A stretch of 14,947 nucleotides of DNA from CAZFIM01 sp964519615 (GCA_964519615.1 CAZFIM010000059.1:1-14947), one strand, 5' to 3'. Shown: positions 7,226 to 13,842, counted from the stretch's first letter. Notes: generated by a model from the sequence alone, not told the origin. A program made the numbers and translations.

Positions 7226-8422
7226 ATGCAGTTTTCAGGGTATAAACGGGCTGACGGCTCAGCAGGCATCCGCAATTATGTGCTGGTAATACCTGGCGGT
7301 TTTATCGGGAGCCAGATATGCGATATTGTGGAAGGCACCCGGACAATAAATCTGATACCGGATACTTTTCTGGGTCATACCAGCAGAGATAGAGAGACTA
7401 TCGGGAGGACGTTGATCGGACTGGGGTTGAATCCCAACGTCCACTCGGTCATTGTGGATAACTCCGCTTTCGGCGCTGATTATCCGCAGTATACTCCCGC
7501 AAGGCTTATCGAGGAAATAGCCGCATCAGGGAAGCGGGTGGAATTTCTGGATGTGAAAAAAGAGGGAGGAACTTTCAAAGCGTTAGCCCGCGGTATTGAG
7601 CTGGCACGCGATATGACCTATGAGGCGTCAAAAGTGCGGCGGCAGCCTTTCGATATCGGCGCTCTCACGCTGGGAGTAAAATGCGGTATCTCGGATACAA
7701 CCTCCGGAATTGCCGGCAATCCGGTTATAGGTAATTTGTATGACCGGGTAGTAAACGCGGGGGGTACCGCTCTCTTCGGTGAAAACACGGAAATAATAGG
7801 CGCGGAAGAAGTGCTGGCCGGGCGGGGGGCCAATGAAGAGGTATCCCGGCAAATTCTTCATGCGGCAAAGACTATCGAGGATGTCGCTAAATCTACTGGT
7901 GAGGATATCCGCAGCTTAAACCCGATGCCGGAGAATATAGCCGGCGGCATCTCAAGCCTGGAAGAGAAATCGCTGGGAGCTATCTGCAAATCAGGCTCAG
8001 CGCCGATACAGGGGGTGCTGCGGTACGGAGAGAGGCCTCCGGCAAAGGGCCTTTACTTTTGCGATGTGAAGCCGCAGTTCAACTGCCTCATCAGCTTTGC
8101 TGCCTCCGGAGCCCAGCTGCTTCTCTTTCAGTTAGGCGGCGGCGGCGCGTACCGGGGTGCGGCTGATATCCTCCTGCCTGCCTGGCTGGGCGTGGTTGCC
8201 CCGCTTATGTGGACAACGGCCAATCCGGCTGCAGTGACTGCTGCGCACAACAGCATAGATTTTTATTCAGGCACCGTGCTGGAAGGCAAAGACAGCGTGG
8301 AAGAAGCCGGTGCTAAACTGTTGAAGCTGGTGCTCGATACTGCCTCGGGCACCTTTACCAGGGTAGAGTCCATAAAATACGGTGAACCTGCCCACTTCGG
8401 CTGTATAGATACTGACTTCTAG
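7226..8422 (+). CDS. UxaA/GarD-type large subunit, divergent dehydratase or lyase
   Basis: A 398-residue protein of the altronate hydrolase/galactarate dehydratase C-terminal family. Recognisable blocks are YKRADGSAGIRNYVLVIP (residues 6-23), GLGLNPNVHSVIV, GVKCGISDTTSGIAGNPVIGNLYD (about 152-175), a Glu-rich FGENTEIIGAEEVLAGRGA, PENIAGGISSLEEKSLGAICKSG and SFAASGAQLLLFQLGGGGAYRGA. In better-known members the N-terminal part carries Cys/His motifs (a GCG-type loop and GCE after the PNV block). Here the matching places read LGHTSRDRE and DNSAFGADY, with no Cys. Cys remains in VKCGISD. The ATG at 7226 follows GAGGTGA, and a GTG at 7220 would overlap the small-subunit stop by four bases, so the pair is translationally coupled. 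The substrate is unknown. Confidence 0.85.
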   Translation: MQFSGYKRADGSAGIRNYVLVIPGGFIGSQICDIVEGTRTINLIPDTFLGHTSRDRETIGRTLIGLGLNPNVHSVIVDNSAFGADYPQYTPARLIEEIAASGKRVEFLDVKKEGGTFKALARGIELARDMTYEASKVRRQPFDIGALTLGVKCGISDTTSGIAGNPVIGNLYDRVVNAGGTALFGENTEIIGAEEVLAGRGANEEVSRQILHAAKTIEDVAKSTGEDIRSLNPMPENIAGGISSLEEKSLGAICKSGSAPIQGVLRYGERPPAKGLYFCDVKPQFNCLISFAASGAQLLLFQLGGGGAYRGAADILLPAWLGVVAPLMWTTANPAAVTAAHNSIDFYSGTVLEGKDSVEEAGAKLLKLVLDTASGTFTRVESIKYGEPAHFGCIDTDF

Positions 8423-8727
8423 GCAGTGAACACAGGCACGCGCAGGGTAGTCATTGTAGATAGCGCCTCCGGATACGCTGCGGCATGTATAGGGAAGCCT
8501 GCCCGCATCGACTTTCAGCCGGGTTAAAGCGGCCGGAGGGCTGCTGATGTATAATAAATGCCTGTTATCCGGCAGCCTTTGGGCGGCAGGCGGGCAGGAA
8601 ATGAAATATACTGCATGCATATTCGCTATGCCCTTCATGCGCTCAAAGCAGCAGCACTTTTAACATGAGGGTTATATCAGGACCATGGAACGCTCTTATA
8701 TAGCCGCTACAAATCAGGGGTATAGGT
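8423..8727. other. gene-free interval with nested inverted repeats
   Basis: No reading frame here looks real. CCTGCCCGC (8498-8506) is exactly complementary to GCGGGCAGG (8590-8598), and inside it GGCTGCTG (8539-8546) pairs with CGGCAGCC (8570-8577). This gives a two-stem nested fold of about 100 nt on either strand. A TATAAT at 8550-8555 lies in the inner loop, without a convincing -35. The interval may hold the end of the uxaA-type transcript and the start region of the DUF262 gene. Confidence 0.4.
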
Positions 8728-9423
8728 ATGAAAGCAGAAGAAATAAGTATAGTGCAATTTTTCCAGCAGCCGAAGCAGCTGATCGCATTTGCCCCTCAGC
8801 GTGTTTACCGCTGGACAGAAAGCGAATGCAAACAATTATGGGATGATATACTGCGCATCTCTAAAGACGATTCCGTCTCCGGCTATTGTATCGGGACGGT
8901 ATTGTATGAAGAATATGATGTAAGCGGGGCTCACGGGTTGCAGAGATATATTTTGATAGACGGCCATCAGCGCCTGACCGCTATTTCCCTGCTGATAGCG
9001 GCTTTAAGAGAAACACTCCGTGAGAAGAAAGACCCGAGATGCGGCAGGTACCGCGATATGTGCGATACGATGTTATTCAATGCGCATGGGAAAGGCGAGC
9101 TTGACTATAAACTGGTACTTGCGCCGGAAGATAACGAGCTGTTTACCCGTATTATTGAGGGAGAGGAACTATCCCTGAGGAACTGCTCACCGCTACTGAC
9201 CGGCTACAACTACTTTGTAAAGCAACTCAAGAAGACGGAAATGGATCCTGAGCTCGTTTACAAAGGGATTTCCAAGCTTACCATCATCGATATTCTATCA
9301 GACCGTAAATATGTTAACCCGCGATTAATACATGAGAAGATACACTCCACGGGGCTTGACGCCACTCAAACCGGGCTGATTCGTAAATGGCTGTCTCTAC
9401 TTGAGAAAGCCGCTTCGCTTTAG
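8728..9423 (+). CDS. stand-alone DUF262 (GmrS-like) protein
   Basis: 231 residues matching the DUF262/ParB-like nucleotide-binding half of GmrSD-type modification-dependent restriction proteins. The signs are FAPQRVYRWTESECKQLWDDI (about residues 21-41, the QR.Y.W..e....L..DI block), GTVLYEE, the active-site-like IDGHQRLTAISLLI (about 77-90, where most members read DGQQRLT) and the domain-ending NPRLIHEKIHSTGLDATQTGLIRKW (about 199-223). The protein stops right there. The DUF1524 His-Me nuclease half and linker of full-length relatives (usually over 500 residues) are absent, and the next few hundred bases do not encode it. It is therefore either a remnant or a short single-domain type. AGGGG lies 9 nt before the ATG. 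Confidence 0.8.
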   Translation: MKAEEISIVQFFQQPKQLIAFAPQRVYRWTESECKQLWDDILRISKDDSVSGYCIGTVLYEEYDVSGAHGLQRYILIDGHQRLTAISLLIAALRETLREKKDPRCGRYRDMCDTMLFNAHGKGELDYKLVLAPEDNELFTRIIEGEELSLRNCSPLLTGYNYFVKQLKKTEMDPELVYKGISKLTIIDILSDRKYVNPRLIHEKIHSTGLDATQTGLIRKWLSLLEKAASL

Positions 9424-9648
9424 ACATACGGCTTTCAATTGCTGATTGCCATTCTATTTGCGCGCAAGCGGGAAGGGTGGAGAAAAACGGATGAGGGATG
9501 GGTGCGGGGCAAGTCATGCCGCCGAGCGCAGCGGAGAATAGCAAAGACGGGCGCTGTCCTCTTCTTTTGCCTGCTCATTGAGCAAAGGAGTGGTATACAT
9601 GCAGGCGAGGCATTTGCGCCTGAACTATCAGCAGGCATATAACCGTTG

Positions 9649-9855
9649 TTAAGATCCCGGTGCTATCTCTTCACCGTGGTAGAGTATGTTGAGGACATCC
9701 TCTTTTTTGAACCTGCGGTCTCCCCGGGAACATATGCGGTACGATCTCAGTATGCCTTCATTGCTCCACCGCCTCACCGTGTTGACATGAATGTTGAGAA
9801 GCTGCGCCACCTCGGCTGGCGTCATCAATTCGTTTGTCCTGACACTTAGACTCAT
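9649..9855 (-). CDS. excisionase/MerR-type helix-turn-helix protein
   Basis: A 68-residue single-domain DNA-binding protein. LMTPAEVAQLLNIHVNTVRRWSNEG (residues 10-34) is a typical winged HTH_17 helix-turn-helix, followed by the strand-turn GDRRFKKEDVLNIL (about 45-58). Such proteins act as excisionase-like factors or small regulators in mobile regions. The minus-strand neighbour upstream is a zinc-ribbon protein 181 bp away, and the gene converges on the DUF262 gene. Short HTH proteins of this exact type are common in Dehalococcoidia, which is one of the reasons for the tentative placement. Function beyond DNA binding is unknown. Confidence 0.75.
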   Translation of the reverse strand: MSLSVRTNELMTPAEVAQLLNIHVNTVRRWSNEGILRSYRICSRGDRRFKKEDVLNILYHGEEIAPGS

Positions 9856-9925
9856 GATACTTCCAGACGACTATCGCGTTCAGCTTCAGCCTACTCGTCA
9901 TGCTGTCTGGAGTCAATAGTGAATT

Positions 9926-9946
9926 AGTACCGTTGCACCCGGTACT
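9926..9946 (-). other. short perfect hairpin between zinc-ribbon and HTH genes
   Basis: AGTACCG and CGGTACT form a 7-bp stem with a 7-nt loop, about 70 bp upstream of the HTH gene start and 90 bp downstream of the zinc-ribbon stop on the minus strand. There is no T-run on either side, so it might be an operator or a weak RNA hairpin rather than a terminator. Confidence 0.35.
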
Positions 9947-10036
9947 TTAGTGTGTGGTGTTTATCGCTCTACTTGCCGCCCCTGCGGTTCTCTTTGATTA
10001 CAGGCCGTGATTTGGTATTACCACGGTATACAGCGG

Positions 10037-10324
10037 TTAGTCATACAGGATTCTACACTCTTTCTCTTCCACATTCCTGCTGCCGCAGTTGCGACACATT
10101 GGTTTCAGGTCGCCTCTCAGTTCACCGCCGCATTTTCGGCAGCGTCCGATTTCTACTGCGGAGGGACGCCTGTATTTATCCTCCCACGTCTTTTTACCGT
10201 TGCTAACTGCTTTAATCCAGTCGCAATTCACGCACCGGTATAAATCGAAGAGGACGCCCCCACCTTCACTGGAGATAAACTCTCGTCCGCATAGCCGGCA
10301 GCGATAGAGCGCTTCTTGGCCCAT
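10037..10324 (-). CDS. double zinc-ribbon protein of unknown function
   Basis: A 95-residue protein with four CxxC knuckles: YRCRLCGREF (about residues 7-16), YRCVNCDWIK (about 29-38), GRCRKCGGEL (about 60-69) and MCRNCGSRN (about 76-84), plus a further Cys near the end. The knuckles pair into two zinc ribbons. Such small proteins bind zinc and often nucleic acid, but no specific role can be given. The start has a GGGAAG ribosome site. It lies on the minus strand upstream of the HTH protein gene and 33 bp after the low-confidence frame 10357-10722, so these may form an accessory gene string. I do not recognise a named family. Confidence 0.65.
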   Translation of the reverse strand: MGQEALYRCRLCGREFISSEGGGVLFDLYRCVNCDWIKAVSNGKKTWEDKYRRPSAVEIGRCRKCGGELRGDLKPMCRNCGSRNVEEKECRILYD

Positions 10325-10356
10325 ACTTCCCGCCTGTTTTGTTTCTGCATTTCCTT

Positions 10357-10722
10357 CTATGGCTGGTTCCAGTATACATCATAACCGATGAACCGGCCTG
10401 CGGATACGGTCACAGCAAGGCAAATGGTGATATTAATTGATTTGATATAGTGTGCGCTGTGACGCCCTGGCCTTTGTTGGGCCTTCGCGGCAGCGGTCCG
10501 GCCAACGGCGTACGCGTGCAGATAGCTTTGAGCCCCATTCAGAGCCGCGGACATCACTGCTCGTGGTTTGTCAGTCGTGGGCCGGCATTCAGCCGACATT
10601 TCATGGCTTATAGTCTGGAATGAAGGGGTAGAGCATCCGTAGTCAGCCGATATGCGGGAGATAGAACGTGGTTGGGGTTGCCGGCGGGGAGCAGTTTCAC
10701 GGGATATGTGTGAGAGATCCAT
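10357..10722 (-). pseudogene. low-confidence reading frame, possibly the decayed 3' part of a gene
   Basis: A 121-codon open frame without recognised domains. The first 40 codons are rich in Arg, Ser and Pro and look like an out-of-frame translation. The later part (MSAALNGAQSYLHAYAVGRT and a hydrophobic tail CLAVTVSAGRFIGYDVYW) looks more protein-like. It overlaps the frame 10608-10841 by about 115 bp in a different phase. One reading is a single gene broken by a frameshift around 10610-10720. Another is that neither is real. Confidence 0.25.
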
Positions 10723-10841
10723 TCTTTATCTTGCGATCGTAAACTTTTCTCCGCCCATTGCTGCAGTTGCCCATCAGAATGTCCACAAACCGCCATTGCC
10801 CGAAGATCGAGTATCTTCAGTTTTTCCTCTTTGCTTTCCAT
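10608..10841 (-). CDS. hypothetical protein, 77 codons, possibly truncated
   Basis: It begins with a charged, helical N-terminus (MESKEEKLKILDLRAMAV), then SDGQLQQWAEKSLRSQ and a Pro-rich end. No family was recognised. On the minus strand a GGGCGG lies 5 nt before the ATG, and further upstream (about 10880-10920) there is AT-rich DNA with a TTGACA and a TACAAT, though their spacing is wrong for one promoter. This gives it somewhat better start support than its overlapping neighbour 10357-10722, with which it may have formed one gene before a frameshift. Confidence 0.35.
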   Translation of the reverse strand: MESKEEKLKILDLRAMAVCGHSDGQLQQWAEKSLRSQDKEWISHTYPVKLLPAGNPNHVLSPAYRLTTDALPLHSRL

Positions 10842-11390
10842 AAAAACCGCCCTGCAAAGATAGGCTTATATAAAACACGTATATGATATTGCTTACATTG
10901 TACCATAATTGTCAAGGTTTGCGTAAATAATGCTATTTTATAGAAAAAAGTATGGCAGTAAATATAATAATTATTGCATATTACGATTGGAGGCGTTATC
11001 ACTCTCCATTTGCGAGGATAGTATCAATGGTGTATATGAGAGCAGCTAAAGGGACTCTGCCAGCCAAGAAGCGCCCCGTTAGACTACTGCATACCGCTGT
11101 CTCTAGTCTGCCCTCCCCTGCATGCCGTGCTGGAATATTCTTGGAAATGGACGATAACCCGTTAGTTATTGGTTAAAAACGTATTCGCGGTGGAAAAACA
11201 GACGGGGGCCCCTCGAATTCGGCGCTCTGAGCCTTAAACGTGCGAACTGCGTTTTTCCGGTTTCTAATCCAATGTAATTTCTGAAACAATCCTATTTGAT
11301 TTATTCGCCAAAATTACCAAAGTTCCGGGATGGCCTTGAAAGTTCTGGACCCTATTCGGGCGAAAGTTCTGGAAAAGTTCTGAAATCTGT
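10842..11390. other. intergenic stretch without a convincing gene
   Basis: From 10842 to about 10980 the DNA is AT-rich and holds the likely promoter region of the leftward frames. From 11000 to 11300 there are only short open frames (for example 74 codons from 10952 on the + strand) with no family resemblance and no ribosome site. A palindromic GGGGGCCCC lies at 11205-11213. From about 11319 a set of short repeats begins, listed separately. Confidence 0.5.
11319..11382 (+). repeat. four copies of an AAAGTTCYGG-type short repeat
   Basis: Copies lie at 11319-11328 (AAAGTTCCGG), 11339-11348 and 11363-11372 (AAAGTTCTGG, each preceded by G), and 11374-11382 (AAAGTTCTG). Spacings are 20, 24 and 11 bp. 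Between copies, GGACCCTATTCGGGCG (11347-11362) resembles GGGTCCTATTCAAGCG (11391-11406) just beyond. The series could be protein-binding iterons or the debris of a duplicated element. Confidence 0.6.
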
Positions 11391-11430
11391 GGGTCCTATT
11401 CAAGCGCCCCCGCTTTCTGAATAAGGGCCC
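11391..11430. repeat. large hairpin-forming inverted repeat
   Basis: GGGTCCT, ATTC and AAGC (11391-11404) pair with GCTT, GAAT and AGGGCCC (11411-11430) around a GCCCCC-type loop, with two small bulges. About 15 of the pairs are possible. An alternating AT tract follows at once. No T-run exists for a terminator. Position and strength suggest a mobile-element remnant, a recombination or regulatory structure, or an RNA. Confidence 0.55.
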
Positions 11431-11490
11431 CATATATATATAAATAATAAAAGTAATAAGGTTTTACGACTACCGACTGATAGTGTGAAG

Positions 11491-11520
11491 CCACCGAGGG
11501 ATGGGGGAGGGGGGCGGTGA
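11491..11520 (+). other. G-rich tract enclosed by a short stem
   Basis: GGG, GGGGG and GGGGGG runs separated by one or two bases (11498-11514) plus a GG at 11516-11517 sit between CACCG (11492-11496) and CGGTG (11515-11519), which are complementary. The tract could form a quadruplex with at least two tetrads, or a hairpin that presents the G-run as its loop. Confidence 0.35.
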
Positions 11521-11584
11521 TACCCGTATTGGCTGTGCGAATTGGGAACTCCCGTAGTCTCCAAAACAACTTGCCTTTTCACGT

Positions 11585-11640
11585 GCTAAGCTAACGGCAC
11601 TCGCGTAAAGTCCGGGGCCAGTTTTTGGAGGTCTGGGGAG
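11585..11640 (+). repeat. 56-bp direct repeat, copy 1 (before the Abi_C gene)
   Basis: This is identical to 12761-12816 at 52 of 56 positions by direct alignment. The invariant core is GTCCGGGGCCAGTTTTTGG (19 nt) plus AGG and CTGGGGAG. Weaker similarity continues upstream to about 11549 (CTCCCGT.GTCTC). CCAG and CTGG can pair within the core, and an upstream CTCCAAAA (11558-11565) is complementary to TTTTGGAG (11623-11630). It ends 97 bp before the Abi_C start codon. Confidence 0.85.
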
Positions 11641-11680
11641 ACTGTGTATATATTTATTAGCTATGTGATGAACTTGTTTT

Positions 11681-11695
11681 TATATTTCAAATATA
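11681..11695. promoter_or_regulatory. AT-rich palindrome, candidate operator before the Abi_C gene
   Basis: A 15-bp palindrome of two 7-bp arms around a central C, with core ATATTTCAAATAT. The same core with central G (ATATTTGAAATAT) lies at 12840-12852 in the matching position before the AbiTii gene. Shared placement between the 56-bp repeat and each start codon is the only support, and AT-rich palindromes are frequent by chance. Confidence 0.3.
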
Positions 11696-11702
11696 TTACC
11701 TA

Positions 11703-11731
11703 TTCAATATGAAAGCTAAAGTTGCTATAAT
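11703..11731 (+). promoter_or_regulatory. promoter giving a leaderless Abi_C mRNA
   Basis: TTCAAT (11703-11708), a 17-bp spacer and a perfect TATAAT (11726-11731). Counting seven bases from the -10 puts +1 on the A of the start codon at 11738. No Shine-Dalgarno sequence is present before that ATG, which fits leaderless initiation. Confidence 0.55.
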
Positions 11732-11737
11732 TCAACA

Positions 11738-12649
11738 ATGACTTGGGTATTTTCAAAGCGTTGCCAGGAAGTATTGCGGCAAGGAAAAATAAAAGTCAGT
11801 ATCCCCGTTACCGCACGAGCACGCATTTTTAAGGCGCTGAAAGATACCAATGAAACATGGTCTGAAAAAACGGATACGAATTTTATTTATGAGACATCTA
11901 CTCTTAAAGAACTTCCAGGATGGATTGAAGCTGAGCTCGGAATTCAACAGCTTATTGCTTTTCCTGAGGACGGTGGCAAAGATGTTGTCCCTTCCGATGT
12001 AGAAGGTTTTATCCTGCGAGGTAATTATCCTCCCAATGTTCTTGATACGATTGAGCTGTTTTATGATCATCTTAATTACAATGGTGAACATTTCCAAAAA
12101 GTAATTAACGATATCATGAAAGAGGGGAACCTTCCTTGGAGGATGTTTAGCGGTGAAATACTACCGATTCACCCTATTTACATCGAAGAAGAAATAATAA
12201 GAAAAGCATCTGAGTTACTCGGAGAAGTTGGTTTTACCGGAGGTATGTCTGAATTCAGTAAAGCAAGGAAGGATTTGACCAACGGAGATTATGAAGGCGC
12301 AATACAAAATGCAAATTTAGCTCTGGAGAGCGTCTGTAAAGAAATAGTTGGAATAGAAAGAATAAAACCAGGGGAACTATATCATACACTTGTTAATTCG
12401 GACTTAGTACCAGAATACTATGATGGTTTCCTCAAAGCGTTTGAAGCATATATTTTACGCGCTCCAGCAATAATGAGAAATGAAGAACTCGGGGTCGGAC
12501 ACGGACGGGGGGCATCAACAATAAATATTCCGCATGAACTTGCTGAACTTGGTGTGCACCTCTCGGCCGTTATGATCAATTATTTAGTTAAGAGACACTT
12601 GGCCAAGAATAAAAACGTCGTCAATCCTGAAGATATACCATTCTCGTGA
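11738..12649 (+). CDS. abortive-infection family protein with C-terminal Abi_C domain
   Basis: 303 residues. The C-terminal part (about 170-290) matches the Abi_C (abortive infection C-terminus) domain: SKARKDLTNGDYEGAIQNA with NLALESVCKEIVG, then GELYHTLV, and the hallmark IMRNEELGVGHGRG (about 247-260) followed by AELGVHLSAVMINYLVKRHL. The RN...GxGHG pattern is also found in HEPN-like toxins, so an RNase-type activity is possible but unproven. The N-terminal 165 residues (VSIPVTARARIFKALKDTNETW, ELPGWIEAELG) I do not recognise; they may sense the phage or bind a partner. The gene has no ribosome site and its likely promoter makes a leaderless message. It is flanked by the two 56-bp direct repeats and is AT-richer than the metal operon, consistent with horizontal acquisition. 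Confidence 0.8.
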   Translation: MTWVFSKRCQEVLRQGKIKVSIPVTARARIFKALKDTNETWSEKTDTNFIYETSTLKELPGWIEAELGIQQLIAFPEDGGKDVVPSDVEGFILRGNYPPNVLDTIELFYDHLNYNGEHFQKVINDIMKEGNLPWRMFSGEILPIHPIYIEEEIIRKASELLGEVGFTGGMSEFSKARKDLTNGDYEGAIQNANLALESVCKEIVGIERIKPGELYHTLVNSDLVPEYYDGFLKAFEAYILRAPAIMRNEELGVGHGRGASTINIPHELAELGVHLSAVMINYLVKRHLAKNKNVVNPEDIPFS

Positions 12650-12760
12650 TAAGCATTTTTTAGATGATTACCTGTCAGACATTAGCACTATAGAAAAAAT
12701 ACTTATTTGAAAGCCCTATTTATTCTCCCGTGGTCTCAAAATTGGCTCGCATTTCCCACC

Positions 12761-12816
12761 GCTAAGCCAACGGCACTCCCGTTAAGTCCGGGGCCAGTTT
12801 TTGGAGGCCTGGGGAG
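12761..12816 (+). repeat. 56-bp direct repeat, copy 2 (before the AbiTii gene)
   Basis: Second copy of the element at 11585-11640, with four substitutions, 1176 bp downstream and in the same orientation. It lies 111 bp after the Abi_C stop and 117 bp before the AbiTii start, so each defence transcription unit is preceded by one copy. In this copy AACGG and CCGTT (12769-12783) can also pair around a CACTC loop. Confidence 0.85.
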
Positions 12817-12839
12817 GTCGTGGGTAGTATGGTTATCCA

Positions 12840-12852
12840 ATATTTGAAATAT
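12840..12852. promoter_or_regulatory. AT-rich palindrome, candidate operator before the AbiTii gene
   Basis: ATATTTGAAATAT has 6-bp arms around a central G and matches the palindrome at 11682-11694 except for the central base. It lies 24 bp after the second 56-bp repeat. If real, both defence units share an operator type. Confidence 0.28.
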
Positions 12853-12933
12853 AAAAAGCAAAAACTATTAGACACGGTAAAGAATATCGTGTTAGCATAC
12901 TATGAATAGGAACGATATACACTGGTGAGATTT

Positions 12934-13842
12934 ATGTCACTTCTAAGCGATATACAGTCTGATGCAGTTGATACTAGACAAAGTGTGTCCAATGTTTTAC
13001 GGAAATGCAAAATACTGGCCGCTCGCCTTGGGAATAATGAGTTCAATGCATGGGTTGAACATGAACTGAATGGGTACAAAAGCGAAGATTTACCCGAATA
13101 TCGAATTATCAATGTAAAGTCCTATGGGCATTTTGATGGTTTTGGAGGTAGTGGCCTGAGGAATGCTGTAATTCCCCCATCGACTATCCCAAAAAAGTAT
13201 CGTGAATCTGTGACTCGTGAATATCTTATGGATCCAATAAGCTACTATGAAGAATTAATGAGCACAAAGAATGATGATGTTAACTTCCAAGCTCAGTGGA
13301 ATGCTGACCTTATTGCATATGTTGGTGACAAAATATACCATGGCATGAATTGTATGTCTGCTTGGAAGATGATTCCAAGGGGGTCAATTAGAGGACTATT
13401 AGATACTGTGCGTAACCGAATTCTAAGCTTTGTTATTGATATAGAGATGAAAGCACCAAATGCTGGGGAAGCACCATTCGATGGTAGGCCAATTGCTGAT
13501 GAAACAGTTAAACAGTCATTTAATACCATTATTGTTCATGGCAATGTGACTAATTTAGCTTCTAGTGGTGACCAATTTATAATCAATATAGTTCCCAATG
13601 ACTTTGATAGTTTAAAGCAGTACTTAAGTTCATTGGGTATAGGAGACTCGGATTTAAATGAACTTCAGGAAGCTATTAATGAAGATGCTTTTTTGGGAAG
13701 GCAGACGAAATTTGGTAATAAAGTAGGGATATGGATGGTAAAAATGATGAGCAAGGCAGCTGATGGTACTTGGAAAATTGCAGTTTCAGCAGCAGGTACT
13801 TTATTAGCAAAGGCACTATCTGCATATTTTGAATCTGTATAG
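12934..13842 (+). CDS. AbiTii-domain abortive infection protein
   Basis: 302 residues. The N-terminal AbiTii domain (about residues 1-160) is recognisable from LLSDIQSDAVD, VLRKCKILAARLGNNEFNAWVEHELNGY and LPEYRIINVKSYGHFDG. The C-terminal half has the extension common to this family: VHGNVTNLASSGDQF, a segment FDSLKQYLSSLGIGDSDLNELQEAI, and a Trp/Gly-rich helix pair FGNKVGIWMVKMMSKAADGTWKIAVSAAG with LLAKALSAYF, amphipathic enough to contact a membrane. AbiTii is named after the second ORF of the lactococcal AbiT phage-exclusion system, whose mechanism is not settled. ATG 12934 was preferred to the in-frame GTG at 12925 because GGTGAG lies 5 nt upstream of it. The stop is 8 bp before the next gene, so the two are co-translated. 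Confidence 0.82.
   Translation: MSLLSDIQSDAVDTRQSVSNVLRKCKILAARLGNNEFNAWVEHELNGYKSEDLPEYRIINVKSYGHFDGFGGSGLRNAVIPPSTIPKKYRESVTREYLMDPISYYEELMSTKNDDVNFQAQWNADLIAYVGDKIYHGMNCMSAWKMIPRGSIRGLLDTVRNRILSFVIDIEMKAPNAGEAPFDGRPIADETVKQSFNTIIVHGNVTNLASSGDQFIINIVPNDFDSLKQYLSSLGIGDSDLNELQEAINEDAFLGRQTKFGNKVGIWMVKMMSKAADGTWKIAVSAAGTLLAKALSAYFESV

Noticed and set aside
9439..9642. 67-codon frames on both strands between the DUF262 gene and the HTH gene, in the interval expected to hold a missing nuclease half.
   Set aside because: Neither shows DUF1524 motifs or any family resemblance; Arg/Ala-rich composition fits noncoding sequence. The 220-bp interval only shows a CAGGCG/CGCCTG hairpin near 9602-9622.
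10952..11176. 74-codon frame on the + strand in the gene-free stretch.
   Set aside because: No ribosome site, no domain and an unlikely residue mix; left out as a chance frame.
11300..11430. The short repeats considered as a CRISPR array.
   Set aside because: Units are only about 10 bp, spacing is irregular (20, 24, 11) and no cas gene is nearby.
11585..11640. The 56-bp repeat considered as an integron attC site, because each copy adjoins a gene and copy 2 contains GTTAAGT (fits GTTRRRY).
   Set aside because: The opposite RYYYAAC box and the overall imperfect palindrome of attC are missing, the box is broken in copy 1 (GTAAAGT), and no integrase is seen.
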